This document shows positions 24,556 to 34,511 of a DNA stretch of 64,000 bases, one piece after another (the first letter of the stretch is position 1; the number at the start of each line of letters is the position of its first letter). Under the pieces are notes generated by a model that was not told where the DNA came from, searched no databases, and was given only the letters and a program-made list of their open reading frames with translations. The translations under genes and the position numbers were made by a program. Origin of the DNA: Nitrospinae bacterium bin107 (GTDB taxonomy: Bacteria; UBA8248); contig MPNJ01000007.1 of NCBI GenBank assembly GCA_002238965.1, positions 62,001-126,000 of the forward strand. Direction: 5' to 3'.

Positions 24556-25014
24556 ATGGCAGCGTTAAAAGAAGGAGCGAAAGCCCCCGCCTTCGCCTTG
24601 AGGGATGAGAACGGCAAAGTGCACCGGCTCTCGAAATACAAGGGCCAGAAGGTCGTGCTTTACTTCTACCCGAAGGACAACACGCCCGGATGCACGGCGG
24701 AGGCGCGGGACTTCAACAAGCAACTGCAAAGGATACAGAAGAAGAACGCGACCGTAATCGGCGTCAGTCCGGACAACGAGGTCAGCCACAAGAAGTTCTC
24801 CCAGCAACTGGAACTGGACTTCACCCTGCTGGCGGACCCCGACGGTTTGATCTCCTCAAAATACGGGGCCTACGGCGAGAAGACGCTGTTCGGCGAGAAG
24901 TTCAACGGCATCTACCGCACGACCTACATCATCGATGAGACGGGCGTCATCGAGAAAGTCTTCAAGGACGTCAAGGTAGCCGGACATACGAAGGACGTGC
25001 TGAAGGCGCTTTAG
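24556..25014 (+). CDS. bcp: Thioredoxin-dependent peroxiredoxin, Bcp/PrxQ type
   Basis: Reduces hydrogen peroxide and organic hydroperoxides with thioredoxin. The 152-residue protein has the peroxidatic site YPKDNTPGCTAEARDF (cysteine at about residue 46) and a GVSPDNEVSHKKF helix. The second cysteine five residues on, typical of many PrxQ, is an aspartate here (CTAEAR-D), so it may work as a one-Cys enzyme. Start at 24556 follows GGGGGG. A perfect TATAAT at 24455-24460 lies upstream, though its -35 is unclear. It ends in a strong terminator. Confidence 0.92.
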   Translation: MAALKEGAKAPAFALRDENGKVHRLSKYKGQKVVLYFYPKDNTPGCTAEARDFNKQLQRIQKKNATVIGVSPDNEVSHKKFSQQLELDFTLLADPDGLISSKYGAYGEKTLFGEKFNGIYRTTYIIDETGVIEKVFKDVKVAGHTKDVLKAL

Positions 25015-25033
25015 GCGAGCTTATTAAATCCAT

Positions 25034-25069
25034 ATCGCCTCGCTCTTCCGGGAGCGGGGCGATTTTTTT
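25034..25069 (+). terminator. Rho-independent terminator after the peroxiredoxin gene
   Basis: ATCGCCTCGCTC (25034-25045) pairs with GAGCGGGGCGAT (25052-25063) around a short TTCCGG loop and is followed by TTTTTTT. It is a textbook intrinsic terminator, 20 bases after the stop codon. Confidence 0.88.
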
Positions 25070-25530
25070 GTGGTACGGAGCTGTTGAGGGCCGGGCTTTC
25101 CGAGGGGAATGCCCGATGAAAAAGTTCCGATTTCGCGACCAGGCGAATGAAACCAACCGGGGGGTCCATAAGGACAGGTCACGACCTGTCCGAGGCAAAT
25201 GTCTTTCTCGATGAACAGCACCTCGTTGAATCGCGGGTCGCCCGCTCCGCCGCGGCGGTTCGAGAACCCCCGCCCCCGGGCCGCGCCCCGGAACAGGGAA
25301 TGCCGATAGAACCGGAAGAACTTGACGCGCCATGCCGAAATCCCCCGTGCAAGCCTTCTGGCCGCTCCCTCATCTTCTTTGAGAGGCTTTCAGCGCGAAT
25401 CCACCTCCCCCGGTTCCGAATTTCCGAAAAATTAGATAAAATCAGATAAATTCACAATGTTTTCTGATAAATAACCGAAAATTCACAATGCTCTAAGTGT
25501 CTGAATAGTAACCGGATAAGGGGTTTTGGG
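25070..25530. other. Gene-poor region with repeats and an AT-rich end
   Basis: No gene is recognisable. It has a degenerate GGACAGGTC palindrome at 25170-25192. Bases 25420-25500 are AT-rich with repeated GATAAA units and two TTCACAATG copies (25451 and 25481), immediately ahead of the monooxygenase start. The latter could hold its promoter. Confidence 0.5.
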
Positions 25531-27177
25531 TTGAAAGGTAAGGTGAAGACGGATCTGGACGCTCTCATCGTCGGCGCGGGCGTCGCCGGTCTTTTCATAC
25601 TCTACAGGCTGCGCTCGCGCGGCTTCAGGGCGCGCGTGTACGAGGCGGGCGGCGACGTGGGCGGCACCTGGTACTGGAACCGCTACCCGGGCGCGCGATG
25701 CGATACGGAGAGCGTCCAGTATTCCTACCAGTTCTCCGATGAACTCCAGCAGGAATGGGAATGGAGCGAGCGCTACGCGAGCCAGCCGGAGATCCTGCGC
25801 TATGTCAACCACGTGGCCGAACGATTCGATTTGCGGAAGGATGTCGTCTTCAACACGCGAATCGTCTCCGCCGTTTTCGATGAGGAGGCGAGCCACTGGG
25901 TCGTCGAGACAGACGGCGGCGAGCGAATTTCGGCCAACTTCTGCGTGATGGCCACCGGGTGCCTCTCCTCTCCCAATATCCCCGCCTTCGAGGGCCTGGA
26001 CGATTTCGACGGCCCCGTGCACCACACCGGCCTCTGGCCGCACGAGAAGGTGGATTTCTCGGGAAAACGCGTGGGCGTCATCGGCACGGGCTCATCCGCC
26101 ATGCAGTCCGTCCCCATCATCGCGCGCGAGGCGGACGAAGTGTTCGTCTTCCAGAGGACGGCGCACTACGCCGTACCCGCGCAAAACGGCCCCATCCGTG
26201 AGGAGCGGGTGCGCGAGGTGAAGGCGAATTACGCGCAAATCAGGGCGAGAGCCAAGCGATCCGCCACCGGATTCGACCAGACCTTTGGCGAGAAGAAGGC
26301 TATGAAGGTCAGCGAAGAAGAGCGCGAGCGCGAATTCGAGAAGCGCTGGGCGCACGGGGGGCTGCCCTTCCTCTCCGCCTTCACGGATTTGCGCTACAGC
26401 GAGGAAGCGAACCAGATGGCGGGTGAATTCGTCCGGAACAAGATTCGGGAAATCGTGAAGGATCCCGAAACAGCGGAACTGCTTTGCCCCACGACGGTCA
26501 TCGGATGCAAGCGCTTATGTGTGATTACGGAGTATTTCGAGACCTATAACCGTCCGAACGTACACCTGATCGACGTGAGCGAATCTCCCATCGAGAGGAT
26601 AACGCCGGAAGGGGTGGTGACCGGGGGGCGGGTGTATGAATTCGACATGCTCATTCTGGCCACGGGGTTCGACGCCATGACGGGGACCCTGCTCAGAATC
26701 GACATACGCGGGCGCGGCGGGCGCACCATACAAGACAAATGGAAGGAAGGCCCCCGCACGTATCTCGGTCTCATGACGGCGGGCTTCCCGAACATGTTCA
26801 CCATCACGGGTCCAGGAAGCCCCTCGGTGCTGACGAACATGCAGACTTCCATCGACCATCACGTCGAGTGGATCGGCGCGTGCCTCGTGTATCTACGCGA
26901 AAACGGGATGAAATCCATCGAGGCGTCCGTGGAGGCGGAGGACGCCTGGGTGGCGCACAACAACGAGGAGACCGCCAAGACGATTCGTTACAAGTGCACC
27001 TCCTGGTATCTGGGGGCGAACATACCGGGCAAGCCGCGCGTGTTCATGCCCTACATCGCCGGGTTCGACGTCTATTCACAAAAATGCAGACAAATCGTGG
27101 AGGCGGGATACGAGGGATTTCATCTGATGCCGCACGAAAACGAACGGGTGGATGCGGCAATCGGCCATTCCGGGTAA
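25531..27177 (+). CDS. Flavin-dependent monooxygenase, Baeyer-Villiger type
   Basis: A 548-residue class B flavoprotein monooxygenase. It has an FAD Rossmann motif IVGAGVAGLF (about residues 13-22), GGDVGGTWYWNRYPGARCDT, the BVMO fingerprint FDGPVHHTGLWP and a second nucleotide motif VGVIGTGSSAMQ for NADPH. Such enzymes turn ketones into esters or lactones; the substrate is unknown. The start is TTG at 25531, which lies after a GGGTTTTGGG stretch with a weak Shine-Dalgarno. Its neighbours do not form an obvious operon with it. Confidence 0.9.
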   Translation: MKGKVKTDLDALIVGAGVAGLFILYRLRSRGFRARVYEAGGDVGGTWYWNRYPGARCDTESVQYSYQFSDELQQEWEWSERYASQPEILRYVNHVAERFDLRKDVVFNTRIVSAVFDEEASHWVVETDGGERISANFCVMATGCLSSPNIPAFEGLDDFDGPVHHTGLWPHEKVDFSGKRVGVIGTGSSAMQSVPIIAREADEVFVFQRTAHYAVPAQNGPIREERVREVKANYAQIRARAKRSATGFDQTFGEKKAMKVSEEEREREFEKRWAHGGLPFLSAFTDLRYSEEANQMAGEFVRNKIREIVKDPETAELLCPTTVIGCKRLCVITEYFETYNRPNVHLIDVSESPIERITPEGVVTGGRVYEFDMLILATGFDAMTGTLLRIDIRGRGGRTIQDKWKEGPRTYLGLMTAGFPNMFTITGPGSPSVLTNMQTSIDHHVEWIGACLVYLRENGMKSIEASVEAEDAWVAHNNEETAKTIRYKCTSWYLGANIPGKPRVFMPYIAGFDVYSQKCRQIVEAGYEGFHLMPHENERVDAAIGHSG

Positions 27178-27277
27178 AAACACCTCGAACAGCTTACATT
27201 CTTGATGGATATGGAATAGGATAAGCAGATAACCAATATAAAATCATATTTATCGCACTCATGAATAGGAACTCTGC

Positions 27278-28372
27278 ATGGCGGAAGTAGTTGTAAAGGA
27301 CCTGGTCAAACGCTTCGGTACGGAAACGCTGGCGGTAGACAACGTCAGTTTCACTGTGGGCGAAGGTGAATTCGTTACCCTGCTGGGTCCCAGCGGTTGC
27401 GGGAAAACGACGACGCTTCGCTGCATCGCAGGACTCGAGACCCCGGATGAGGGGGATATCCTCATTGCGGACGAAGTATTTACTTCGAGCCACAACGGGG
27501 TTTGCCTGCCCCCGGAAAAACGCCGGCTCGGCATGGTGTTTCAGTCTTACGCCATATGGCCTCACATGTCGGTTTCAGAGAACGTGGCTTACGGCATTCA
27601 GGCCCAGGGAGCGAGTCGCGCAGAAGTCAACGAAAAAGTCGCCAATGCGCTCGAACTCGTCGGCCTGAGCGGTCTGGGGGAGAGAAACGCCACCAAACTC
27701 TCCGGCGGCCAGCAACAGCGGGTGTCCCTCGCCCGCGCATTGGCCTACAACCCCCGCGTTCTTCTTTTTGATGAGCCGCTCAGCAACCTCGATGCGAAAT
27801 TGCGTGAGCGCATGCGGGTCGAGTTGGCGAACCTGATAAAAGAACTCAAATTGACGGCCATTTACGTGACCCACGATCAGGCCGAGGCCATGGTCATGAG
27901 CGACCGGATCATCGTCATGAAGGACGGCAGGATACAGCAGGAAGGGGATCCACATTCGACATACAATGAGCCGTCCAACAGTTTCGTCGCCGATTTCATC
28001 GGTGTGACGAACATTCTCGAAGGCAAAGCCGGTGAAAGAGAAAACGGCAAAGGCCTTTGGGTGGAAGTGCCGTCCCTCGAATCGAAAATTCTTTGCGCGA
28101 AGGGAATTGAGCGCGATATTCCAGCCGGCTCCGATTTGCTGGTCACCGTGCGGCCCGAATACATCGAACTTGGAGAAGATGGGTCGAGCGATGAAAACGT
28201 TTTAAGAGGCCAGGTGAGTGACGCGGTTTATCTGGGACAATCCTGGGATTGTCTGGTCCAATCCGGGAATTTTGAATTGAGGGTGCACGTTCGTGGAGAC
28301 GCGGATATCCGGGCGGGCCAGTCCGTCACCATGAACATATCCCCTTCAAGATGCGTGGTGTTGAGCGATTGA
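27278..28372 (+). CDS. ABC transporter ATP-binding protein, iron(III)/spermidine-putrescine type
   Basis: ATPase subunit of an importer, 364 residues. Walker A GPSGCGKTT, signature KLSGGQQQRVSLARAL, Walker B LLFDEPLSNLDA and the H-loop YVTHDQAEA are all present. The C-terminal ~120 residues form a TOBE-type regulatory domain. The sequence class is PotA/FbpC-like. The binding protein and a fused double permease follow directly, so the importer is complete. The start codon at 27278 follows a weak AGGAAC. Confidence 0.9.
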   Translation: MAEVVVKDLVKRFGTETLAVDNVSFTVGEGEFVTLLGPSGCGKTTTLRCIAGLETPDEGDILIADEVFTSSHNGVCLPPEKRRLGMVFQSYAIWPHMSVSENVAYGIQAQGASRAEVNEKVANALELVGLSGLGERNATKLSGGQQQRVSLARALAYNPRVLLFDEPLSNLDAKLRERMRVELANLIKELKLTAIYVTHDQAEAMVMSDRIIVMKDGRIQQEGDPHSTYNEPSNSFVADFIGVTNILEGKAGERENGKGLWVEVPSLESKILCAKGIERDIPAGSDLLVTVRPEYIELGEDGSSDENVLRGQVSDAVYLGQSWDCLVQSGNFELRVHVRGDADIRAGQSVTMNISPSRCVVLSD

Positions 28373-28444
28373 GTGGAGGGTGAGTTGAACGGCCCACCTG
28401 CGCGGAACCGGTATTTTGTTTACTTTTCTCTGGGAGAAGATTCG

Positions 28445-29587
28445 ATGAAAAAAAGGTTGAGTTGCTCGGTAGGAATGGCGGTATTGCTGGCGGTTACGTT
28501 CACGCTGGGCGGGACCGCCCGCGCTGCAGAGGCGCCTATCCTGAAAGAGTTGAAAGGCGCGGAAAAAGCCCGCGTCGCGAAATTGATTGAAGGCGCCAGA
28601 AAAGAAGGTAATTTCTCCTGGGCCACGAACCTTGCTCCCGTGAAGGCGGCCAAAGAGATGGAGAAGGCCTTCAAGAAGCTATATGGGCTGCCGAAGGTGA
28701 AATTCCGTTTCGCCAACAGGCGCTCGGGTACGCTCATCAAGCGTTTCGAGCAGGAGATCAAGGCGAACAAGCTGTCCGTCGACGTGGTCGTGCTTGCCGC
28801 AGCCTCCTGGCTGCACTCGATGAAGCGTCGCGGGAATCTGATGAAATACGTCTCGCCGGAAGACAAGCATTACAGCCTGGCGGAAAAGGCGAACATGAAC
28901 GGCGACGGGTATTGGGTTTCCGATGCGCAAATCAACACCATGGCGGTCAACCGGGATTTGGCGGGCAACGTCAAGCTGACGAGTTGGTATGATTTGCTGA
29001 AGCCCGAGTTCAAGGGCAAGGTGCTGGTCGGCGATGCGAGGCCCTCCGAGACGTATACCCTTTGGTACAAGGGACTTCGTGAGCGGCTGCCGAAGAGCTA
29101 CTTCCAGAAATTAAGCGCTTCGGGCGCGGGCGTGATGGCGAGAGGGTCGGCGCAGAGGCGCTCCCTCATGGCGGGAGAGTACTGGCTCGGAACGACGATT
29201 ATGGCCAGGCATAACTGGATTGCCAAAAAAGCCGGCGTAAAAATGGACCCCATCTATCCTAAAGAAGGTGTAGTGGCGCTTCCCATCGGTTCCGTGATCA
29301 TGGCGAAGGCGAAAAACCCCAACATGGCGAAACTTTTCGTCGATTACTGGCGGAGCGTGAGGGGGCATCATATGCTCCTCAATTACAATCCGCTGAATTC
29401 CGGCAGGCCGCTTCCGCCGCACAAGGATGAGAAAATCAACAAGCTCATCCTGGCGAAAGACGGCATTGCGCCTCCCATCGACAAGATCAACGTCATCCCG
29501 ACCGACTGGAGCAAAGTCACGCCGGCGGACGTGAAGAAATGGAAGGCGGAATTCATCGAAGTTTTCGGATCGGGCACGAAGAAATAA
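28445..29587 (+). CDS. ABC transporter periplasmic substrate-binding protein
   Basis: Type II periplasmic receptor, 380 residues, related to the iron/putrescine/2-aminoethylphosphonate receptors. It has a signal peptide (MKKRLSCSVGMAVLLAVTFT, cleavage near ARA-AEA) and the usual mixed alpha/beta body with the NTMAVNRDL and YLP-like hinge phrases. The ATG at 28445 follows GGGAGAAG. It sits between the ATPase and the permease. The ligand cannot be named. Confidence 0.85.
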   Translation: MKKRLSCSVGMAVLLAVTFTLGGTARAAEAPILKELKGAEKARVAKLIEGARKEGNFSWATNLAPVKAAKEMEKAFKKLYGLPKVKFRFANRRSGTLIKRFEQEIKANKLSVDVVVLAAASWLHSMKRRGNLMKYVSPEDKHYSLAEKANMNGDGYWVSDAQINTMAVNRDLAGNVKLTSWYDLLKPEFKGKVLVGDARPSETYTLWYKGLRERLPKSYFQKLSASGAGVMARGSAQRRSLMAGEYWLGTTIMARHNWIAKKAGVKMDPIYPKEGVVALPIGSVIMAKAKNPNMAKLFVDYWRSVRGHHMLLNYNPLNSGRPLPPHKDEKINKLILAKDGIAPPIDKINVIPTDWSKVTPADVKKWKAEFIEVFGSGTKK

Positions 29588-29614
29588 AGATGTGACATAC
29601 TTGAGGGTCATGCA

Positions 29615-31375
29615 TTGAGCAGCGTATCGAAATCGGAATTGGAGGCCAGAGGCGACGGGGCGAGCCCCGTCGCTTCGGCCTCCACCCCAGGGGGACGTTT
29701 TTTCAACTCTGAAAATTCATTGAAACTCGGTTCCCTGGGTCTGCTAACCATTCTCGCCATTTTGCCTGTATCGGTGTTCCTGTACAGCGCATTCGTGACT
29801 CACCCCGAAGCCGGGGATTCCATCTTCACGTTCACGAACTTCACGAAAAATTTTTCCACATCCGAGGTGTTCGACGCTTCACTGAATACCCTGATCATTG
29901 CGCTGGGCACGTCCATTTTTTCATGTCTGACGGGTGTTTCGCTCGCCTGGTTCCATGCGCGCACCGATATGCCGTTCCGCAGACCCTTGGAGGCGCTGAC
30001 CCTGATCCCCTTCTTCCTGTCTTCTTTCCTGGGGGCCGTCGCGTGGTGGGCGCTGGCCGCCCCGAGGACGGGCATATTGAACCGCTGGATGATCGATCTC
30101 TTCGGGTTGTCGGCCCCGCCGTTCAACATCTATTCGATGACCGGGATCGTCATGGTGATGGCGCTGTTTTATACGCCCTATATGTATCTTTTTACGATAG
30201 GCTCCCTGAACCGGATGGATCCGGCCCTCGAGGAATCCGCGCGGGTTTGCGGGACCGGCGTTTTGCGCACGGCCCTGAGGGTGACGATTCCATTATCCAC
30301 ACCCGCGATGCTCTCCGGAGCGGTGATTATTTTCGTGGTGAGCATGGGTGTTTTCGGCGTGCCCAGCTTGTTGGGACCCATCGCGCGAATATCGACGCTC
30401 TCGACGATCATCTACACGAAGATGGAGGAATATCCGCTGGACATCGGCGGGGCGGCCGCACTGGGAAGCGTTTTGATGGTGTTCACCGCGTTGGGCCTTT
30501 ACATCCAGCGAAAGATAATCGCGCCGAGAAGTTACGTGACCGTGACGGGGAAAGGCTACCGCCCCAGCCGCGTTTCTTTGGGACCCTGGAAATACGTCGC
30601 GCTCGCCATCAATTGTTTCTACGTTCTTCTGGCGGTCATCCTTCCGCTGGGAGCGCTCCTGCTGGCGTCGTTCAACCGCGCCTGGCTGGGCGGTTTCCGG
30701 TGGAGCCAGCTTTCCATCTACAACTGGGCGTATGTCTTGTTTGAATACGAATACGCGATTCAGGCGACAAAAAACAGTCTCATCCTGGGGCTGGTGGGCG
30801 GATTCATCACGGTGGTTCTTTGTACGTTCCTCGCCATGGTGATTCTCAGGGGCAGGAACAAGAGGCTCAGCGGCGCCGTCGATTACCTGAGCACCCTGCC
30901 CATCGGCGTGCCGGGCCTCATCATGGGAATGGCTTTTCTCATCACGTGGATCAAGACGCCACTTTATGGATTCCCCATGCTCTTGCTCATGATGGCGTAT
31001 ATGACGCGCTATCTGCCCTATGGCCTCAGGACAATATCTTCGGTGCTTCAATCGTTGAGTTCCGAACTCGAGGAAAGCGCCAGAATCTGCGGTTCCTCGT
31101 TCGTTGCGACGATAAAGAAAATCACGGTACCGCTCTTGAGGCCGGGAATCTTTGCCGCTTATCTGATGCTGTTCATCATGTTCATCAGGGAATTGCCGGT
31201 GTCTGTGCTCCTGGCGACGGAAGACAGCGCCCCCATGGCGGTGGCGCTATACATCCTGCAGGAAAACGAGGCATTGGGCGTCGTGGCGGCATTCGCGCTG
31301 GTTCAGACCGCGCTCCTCCTGCTGGGAACGATTGTCTTCAGAAAGCTCGGAAGCATGGAAGAACTCTCGGTGTAG
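29615..31375 (+). CDS. ABC transporter permease with two fused permease units
   Basis: A 586-residue membrane protein with about 12 transmembrane segments arranged as two homologous halves. Each half has an EAA-type loop: ALEESARVCGTGVLRTALRV (near residue 205) and ELEESARICGSSFVATIKK (near 487). FbpB-like importers often have this fused layout. The start is TTG at 29615 with GAGGG upstream. The DapA-like gene follows 78 bases later, suggesting that the imported compound is its substrate. Confidence 0.9.
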   Translation: MSSVSKSELEARGDGASPVASASTPGGRFFNSENSLKLGSLGLLTILAILPVSVFLYSAFVTHPEAGDSIFTFTNFTKNFSTSEVFDASLNTLIIALGTSIFSCLTGVSLAWFHARTDMPFRRPLEALTLIPFFLSSFLGAVAWWALAAPRTGILNRWMIDLFGLSAPPFNIYSMTGIVMVMALFYTPYMYLFTIGSLNRMDPALEESARVCGTGVLRTALRVTIPLSTPAMLSGAVIIFVVSMGVFGVPSLLGPIARISTLSTIIYTKMEEYPLDIGGAAALGSVLMVFTALGLYIQRKIIAPRSYVTVTGKGYRPSRVSLGPWKYVALAINCFYVLLAVILPLGALLLASFNRAWLGGFRWSQLSIYNWAYVLFEYEYAIQATKNSLILGLVGGFITVVLCTFLAMVILRGRNKRLSGAVDYLSTLPIGVPGLIMGMAFLITWIKTPLYGFPMLLLMMAYMTRYLPYGLRTISSVLQSLSSELEESARICGSSFVATIKKITVPLLRPGIFAAYLMLFIMFIRELPVSVLLATEDSAPMAVALYILQENEALGVVAAFALVQTALLLLGTIVFRKLGSMEELSV

Positions 31376-31453
31376 GTGAAAACAAGAAGCTTTGAAGCAG
31401 TCGCAAGGAGCGCATGAATTTCGGAATCGAACACCTTCAGGGGGGGAGACCGA

Positions 31454-32356
31454 ATGAAGCTCAAGGGCATCATGGGAGCGCCCACGACGGCGTTCAAACC
31501 CTGTGGCGGCGTCGATTACGACACATTCGGAAGCCAGGTCGATTTTCTGATCGAACAGGGATTTCCCTTCATCGCCCATCCCATGCACATCGGCGAGTCC
31601 TTGAATCTGAGCGATCACGAGCGCAAGGAGCTGGCGAAGCGCCTCGTGGAAACCGCCGCCGGCCGCGTTCCCGCCTTCGTGAACGTGACCGCTTCGGGAC
31701 CGGACAATTCCATTGATTTGGCGAAGCACTCCGAGGCGATAGGCGCAACGGGAATCGTCGTGCTCTCACCCTATCATTGGGCGCCCGAGGACGAAGCCCA
31801 TCTGGATTATTTCCTGACGTTGGGAAGAAGTACGGATATCGCGATGATCGCCTATAACAACCCCAGGCTCCAGGTGACCATCTCCCACGACATGCTCGAA
31901 GAGATGCTCGAAAAACTCCCGAACTTACACGCTCTAAAAGACGCCAGCTTCGACATGAACTACTTTACGGGCGCTTGCCGCATCGCATCCGGCGCCCGAG
32001 CGGATTTTTCCGTGTTCACCGGCATCGAATGGCTGCTCACGTCGATTCCCGTCGGCGGTTCGGGGTCGTTTTCCAATTGCGGCGAGGTCGCTCCGAGGAT
32101 GGTTCTCTCCCTGTTCGATGCGTGTATTTCCGGGGACTACGAAAAAGCGCGCTCGCTGCAGTACAAGATGAACACGCTCTTGCACCTGCTGCAGACGAAC
32201 TACCCGGCTACGGTGAAATACGCGATGGAACTGATGGGCCGGCCCGTCGGCGAGACGCGAAAACCCATCCTTCCCCTGGATGATGACGCCAAGGCCCACA
32301 CGAGAAAGACGCTCGAATCGCTAGGCATCTTCGAGAACGAGCCGTCAGGCTGGTAG
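31454..32356 (+). CDS. DapA-family class I aldolase/lyase
   Basis: Member of the dihydrodipicolinate synthase/N-acetylneuraminate lyase family, 300 residues. The Schiff-base lysine is in LHALKDASFD and the conserved catalytic tyrosine in MIAYNNPRLQ. Length and the N-terminal GIMGAPTTAF are typical. Because it directly follows an ABC importer, it is more likely to act on a sugar acid or keto acid than in lysine synthesis. The start follows GGGGGGAGA. It converges on the TRAP gene and overlaps it by 12 bases at the 3' end. Confidence 0.87.
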   Translation: MKLKGIMGAPTTAFKPCGGVDYDTFGSQVDFLIEQGFPFIAHPMHIGESLNLSDHERKELAKRLVETAAGRVPAFVNVTASGPDNSIDLAKHSEAIGATGIVVLSPYHWAPEDEAHLDYFLTLGRSTDIAMIAYNNPRLQVTISHDMLEEMLEKLPNLHALKDASFDMNYFTGACRIASGARADFSVFTGIEWLLTSIPVGGSGSFSNCGEVAPRMVLSLFDACISGDYEKARSLQYKMNTLLHLLQTNYPATVKYAMELMGRPVGETRKPILPLDDDAKAHTRKTLESLGIFENEPSGW

Positions 32357-34492
32357 TTCGGAGCGTTCCTGCTCTCGTCCGACACTCCTTTTTTGCCAGG
32401 CATAGATCAGAAGCAGCAGAGCCGCTCCCGCTGCGTTGGCGAGGTATGCGGAGAAACCGCCTGGTAGCTGGAATTTCGCCGGCAGAAAACAGAACACGGT
32501 GGCGACGCCCAGGAGCAGCCATTCGGGAGGGGAAGTCTTTCTCTTGAGGTAGCCCATCGTCCAGGCGGAAAAAGCAATGGTGCCGAACAACGCCGCTCCC
32601 ATCGTCCAGATTGTGAGTTTCACCGAACCCGTCAGCAGAATGGGCGTATAGGCGAATAAAATCGGCATGACGTAAAGCATTTTGGCGAACCGGAAACTCG
32701 CCCATCCCGTCTGCCAGGGGTCCGCTCTTGCGATGGAGGCGGCGACGTAGGCCCCCAGGCAGACAGGCGGCGTGATGTTCGAATCCTGACTCAGCCAGAA
32801 GACGATCATGTGCGCGGCGATGAGGGGAACGCCGAGGTTCTCGAGGGCGGGACCCGCGAGTACGGCCAGAACGAGGTATGAGGCGGTTATGGGCAAGGCC
32901 ATGCCCAGGACGAGAGACGCCACCGCCACGAGAAACAGGGCGAACAGAAGGCTTCCGCCCGATAGCGCCACCAGCAAGTAGCTCATTTTGAGGCCGAGAC
33001 CCGTCAGGGCCACCATCCCGACGATGATCCCCACCGCAGCTGCGGCCGAGCCGACGACGAGAGAATTTTGCGTGCCCTCCACCATGGCGCCGAAGACGCC
33101 TCGTATATTCAACCGCTCTTGCGGGGTTTGGAATTGATCGGGAAAGAGCCGCGCCAGCGCCATGCGAATCCAGTTGATCGCCAGTATGGAGAAGATGGCC
33201 ATGACGGCGCACCAATCCGGCGAGTAACCGGCGATGAGGAAAGCCAGGAGAATCGCGAGCGGCAGGAGATGGAACCAGCCGGATACGAAAACATCCCTGG
33301 GACTCGAAAGTTCATTTTCGGCGATTCCCTGTATTCCCTGTCGCTTCGCTTCGAAATGAACGATGGCGCTGATCGACAGCAGGTAGAGCAGCGCGGGCAC
33401 CGCGGCGATGGCCATGATGCGCACGTAGGGCACGCCGGTTATCTCCGCCATGACGAATGCGCCCGAGCCCATGACGGGAGGCAGAAGCTGGCCGCCCAGA
33501 GAAGCGCTGTTTTCCACAGCACCCGCCACATGGGGCCGGAAGCCCACCTTTTTCATGAGCGGGATGGTGAAGGTGCCCGTCGAGACGACGTTTGCGATGC
33601 TGCTGCCCGAGATCGAGCCGAATATGGCGGAGGCGATGACCGCCACCTTGGCGGGTCCGCCCACCGTCCGTCCGGCGAGCGCCATGGGCATATCGATGAA
33701 GAACCTGCCCATCCCGGATTGATTCATGAACGCGCCCAGATAGATGAATATCAGGACGTAACTGGCCATGACGGAAGTCATGACGCCGAAGATGCCCTCT
33801 TGCGAATAGAAGGTGTAGTTCACGATCTGGTGAACCGTGGAGCCCCGGTGAGCGAGTGGACCGGGCGCATAAGCGCCGAAATGGGCGAACAATAGCGCAA
33901 TGACGGCGAGGGCCGGAATCCATAGCCCCAGTCCGCGTCTCGCCGCCTCCAGGGCGAGTACGATGGCGACGAAGGCCATCCAGAAGTCCGTCTGATGCCA
34001 GGCGCCCGGCCTGTCCTGGAGTTCCAGGTAGTTGAAAACGAAATAGCTCAGACAAAGGCAGGCCAGGCCCATCAGGGTGAGGTTCAGGGCGCGCGGGCGT
34101 GCCAGCGCGACCGCACCCAGGACGATGCAGCCGCTCCACGCAGCCCAATCAACCATCAGTGCGCCTTCTTCCGAAACACTTTCCGCGCGGTAGATCGCAA
34201 CGGCGAGCAGCGCCACGAGGAGGAGGGCTACGCCCCAATCCAGGATTTCCGGCGGTTTCCAGGTTGTTCCCTTGCGCCAGGGGTAGACGAGGAAGCTCAT
34301 GATCCACATGACGAGGGTGAAGATGCCCAGGTGGAGATTGTCCTCGGGGATGCCGGGTCCCGCCGCCCAGAGGGCGAAAAACGCGAAAGCGACGCAGACG
34401 GCCTGGTGAAAATACTTCCAGGCTCCGCTCAAGTCCGAAGCGCGACTACCGCTCGCGTCATGCGCGACTTGGATTTCATCGCTTGCGGTCAT
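32345..34492 (-). CDS. TRAP transporter fused permease (DctQM type, TAXI-associated)
   Basis: A 715-residue membrane protein in which the small (4-TM) and large (12-TM) TRAP subunits are fused, giving about 17 hydrophobic helices. The large-subunit part has GSISGSSIANVVSTGTFTIP and MGSGAFVMAEITGVPY, hallmarks of DctM/TAXI permeases. TRAP systems use an ion gradient to import organic acids. The receptor gene lies just upstream in the same direction, 80 bases away, separated by a strong hairpin. Confidence 0.93.
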   Translation of the reverse strand: MTASDEIQVAHDASGSRASDLSGAWKYFHQAVCVAFAFFALWAAGPGIPEDNLHLGIFTLVMWIMSFLVYPWRKGTTWKPPEILDWGVALLLVALLAVAIYRAESVSEEGALMVDWAAWSGCIVLGAVALARPRALNLTLMGLACLCLSYFVFNYLELQDRPGAWHQTDFWMAFVAIVLALEAARRGLGLWIPALAVIALLFAHFGAYAPGPLAHRGSTVHQIVNYTFYSQEGIFGVMTSVMASYVLIFIYLGAFMNQSGMGRFFIDMPMALAGRTVGGPAKVAVIASAIFGSISGSSIANVVSTGTFTIPLMKKVGFRPHVAGAVENSASLGGQLLPPVMGSGAFVMAEITGVPYVRIMAIAAVPALLYLLSISAIVHFEAKRQGIQGIAENELSSPRDVFVSGWFHLLPLAILLAFLIAGYSPDWCAVMAIFSILAINWIRMALARLFPDQFQTPQERLNIRGVFGAMVEGTQNSLVVGSAAAAVGIIVGMVALTGLGLKMSYLLVALSGGSLLFALFLVAVASLVLGMALPITASYLVLAVLAGPALENLGVPLIAAHMIVFWLSQDSNITPPVCLGAYVAASIARADPWQTGWASFRFAKMLYVMPILFAYTPILLTGSVKLTIWTMGAALFGTIAFSAWTMGYLKRKTSPPEWLLLGVATVFCFLPAKFQLPGGFSAYLANAAGAALLLLIYAWQKRSVGREQERSELPA

Positions 34493-34511
34493 GGAGATCC
34501 CCGAAATCTCC

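Noticed and set aside
30293-30301. Exact DnaA box TTATCCACA on the plus strand
   Set aside because: It lies inside the permease coding sequence with no companion boxes or AT-rich unwinding region nearby, so it is coincidence, not oriC.
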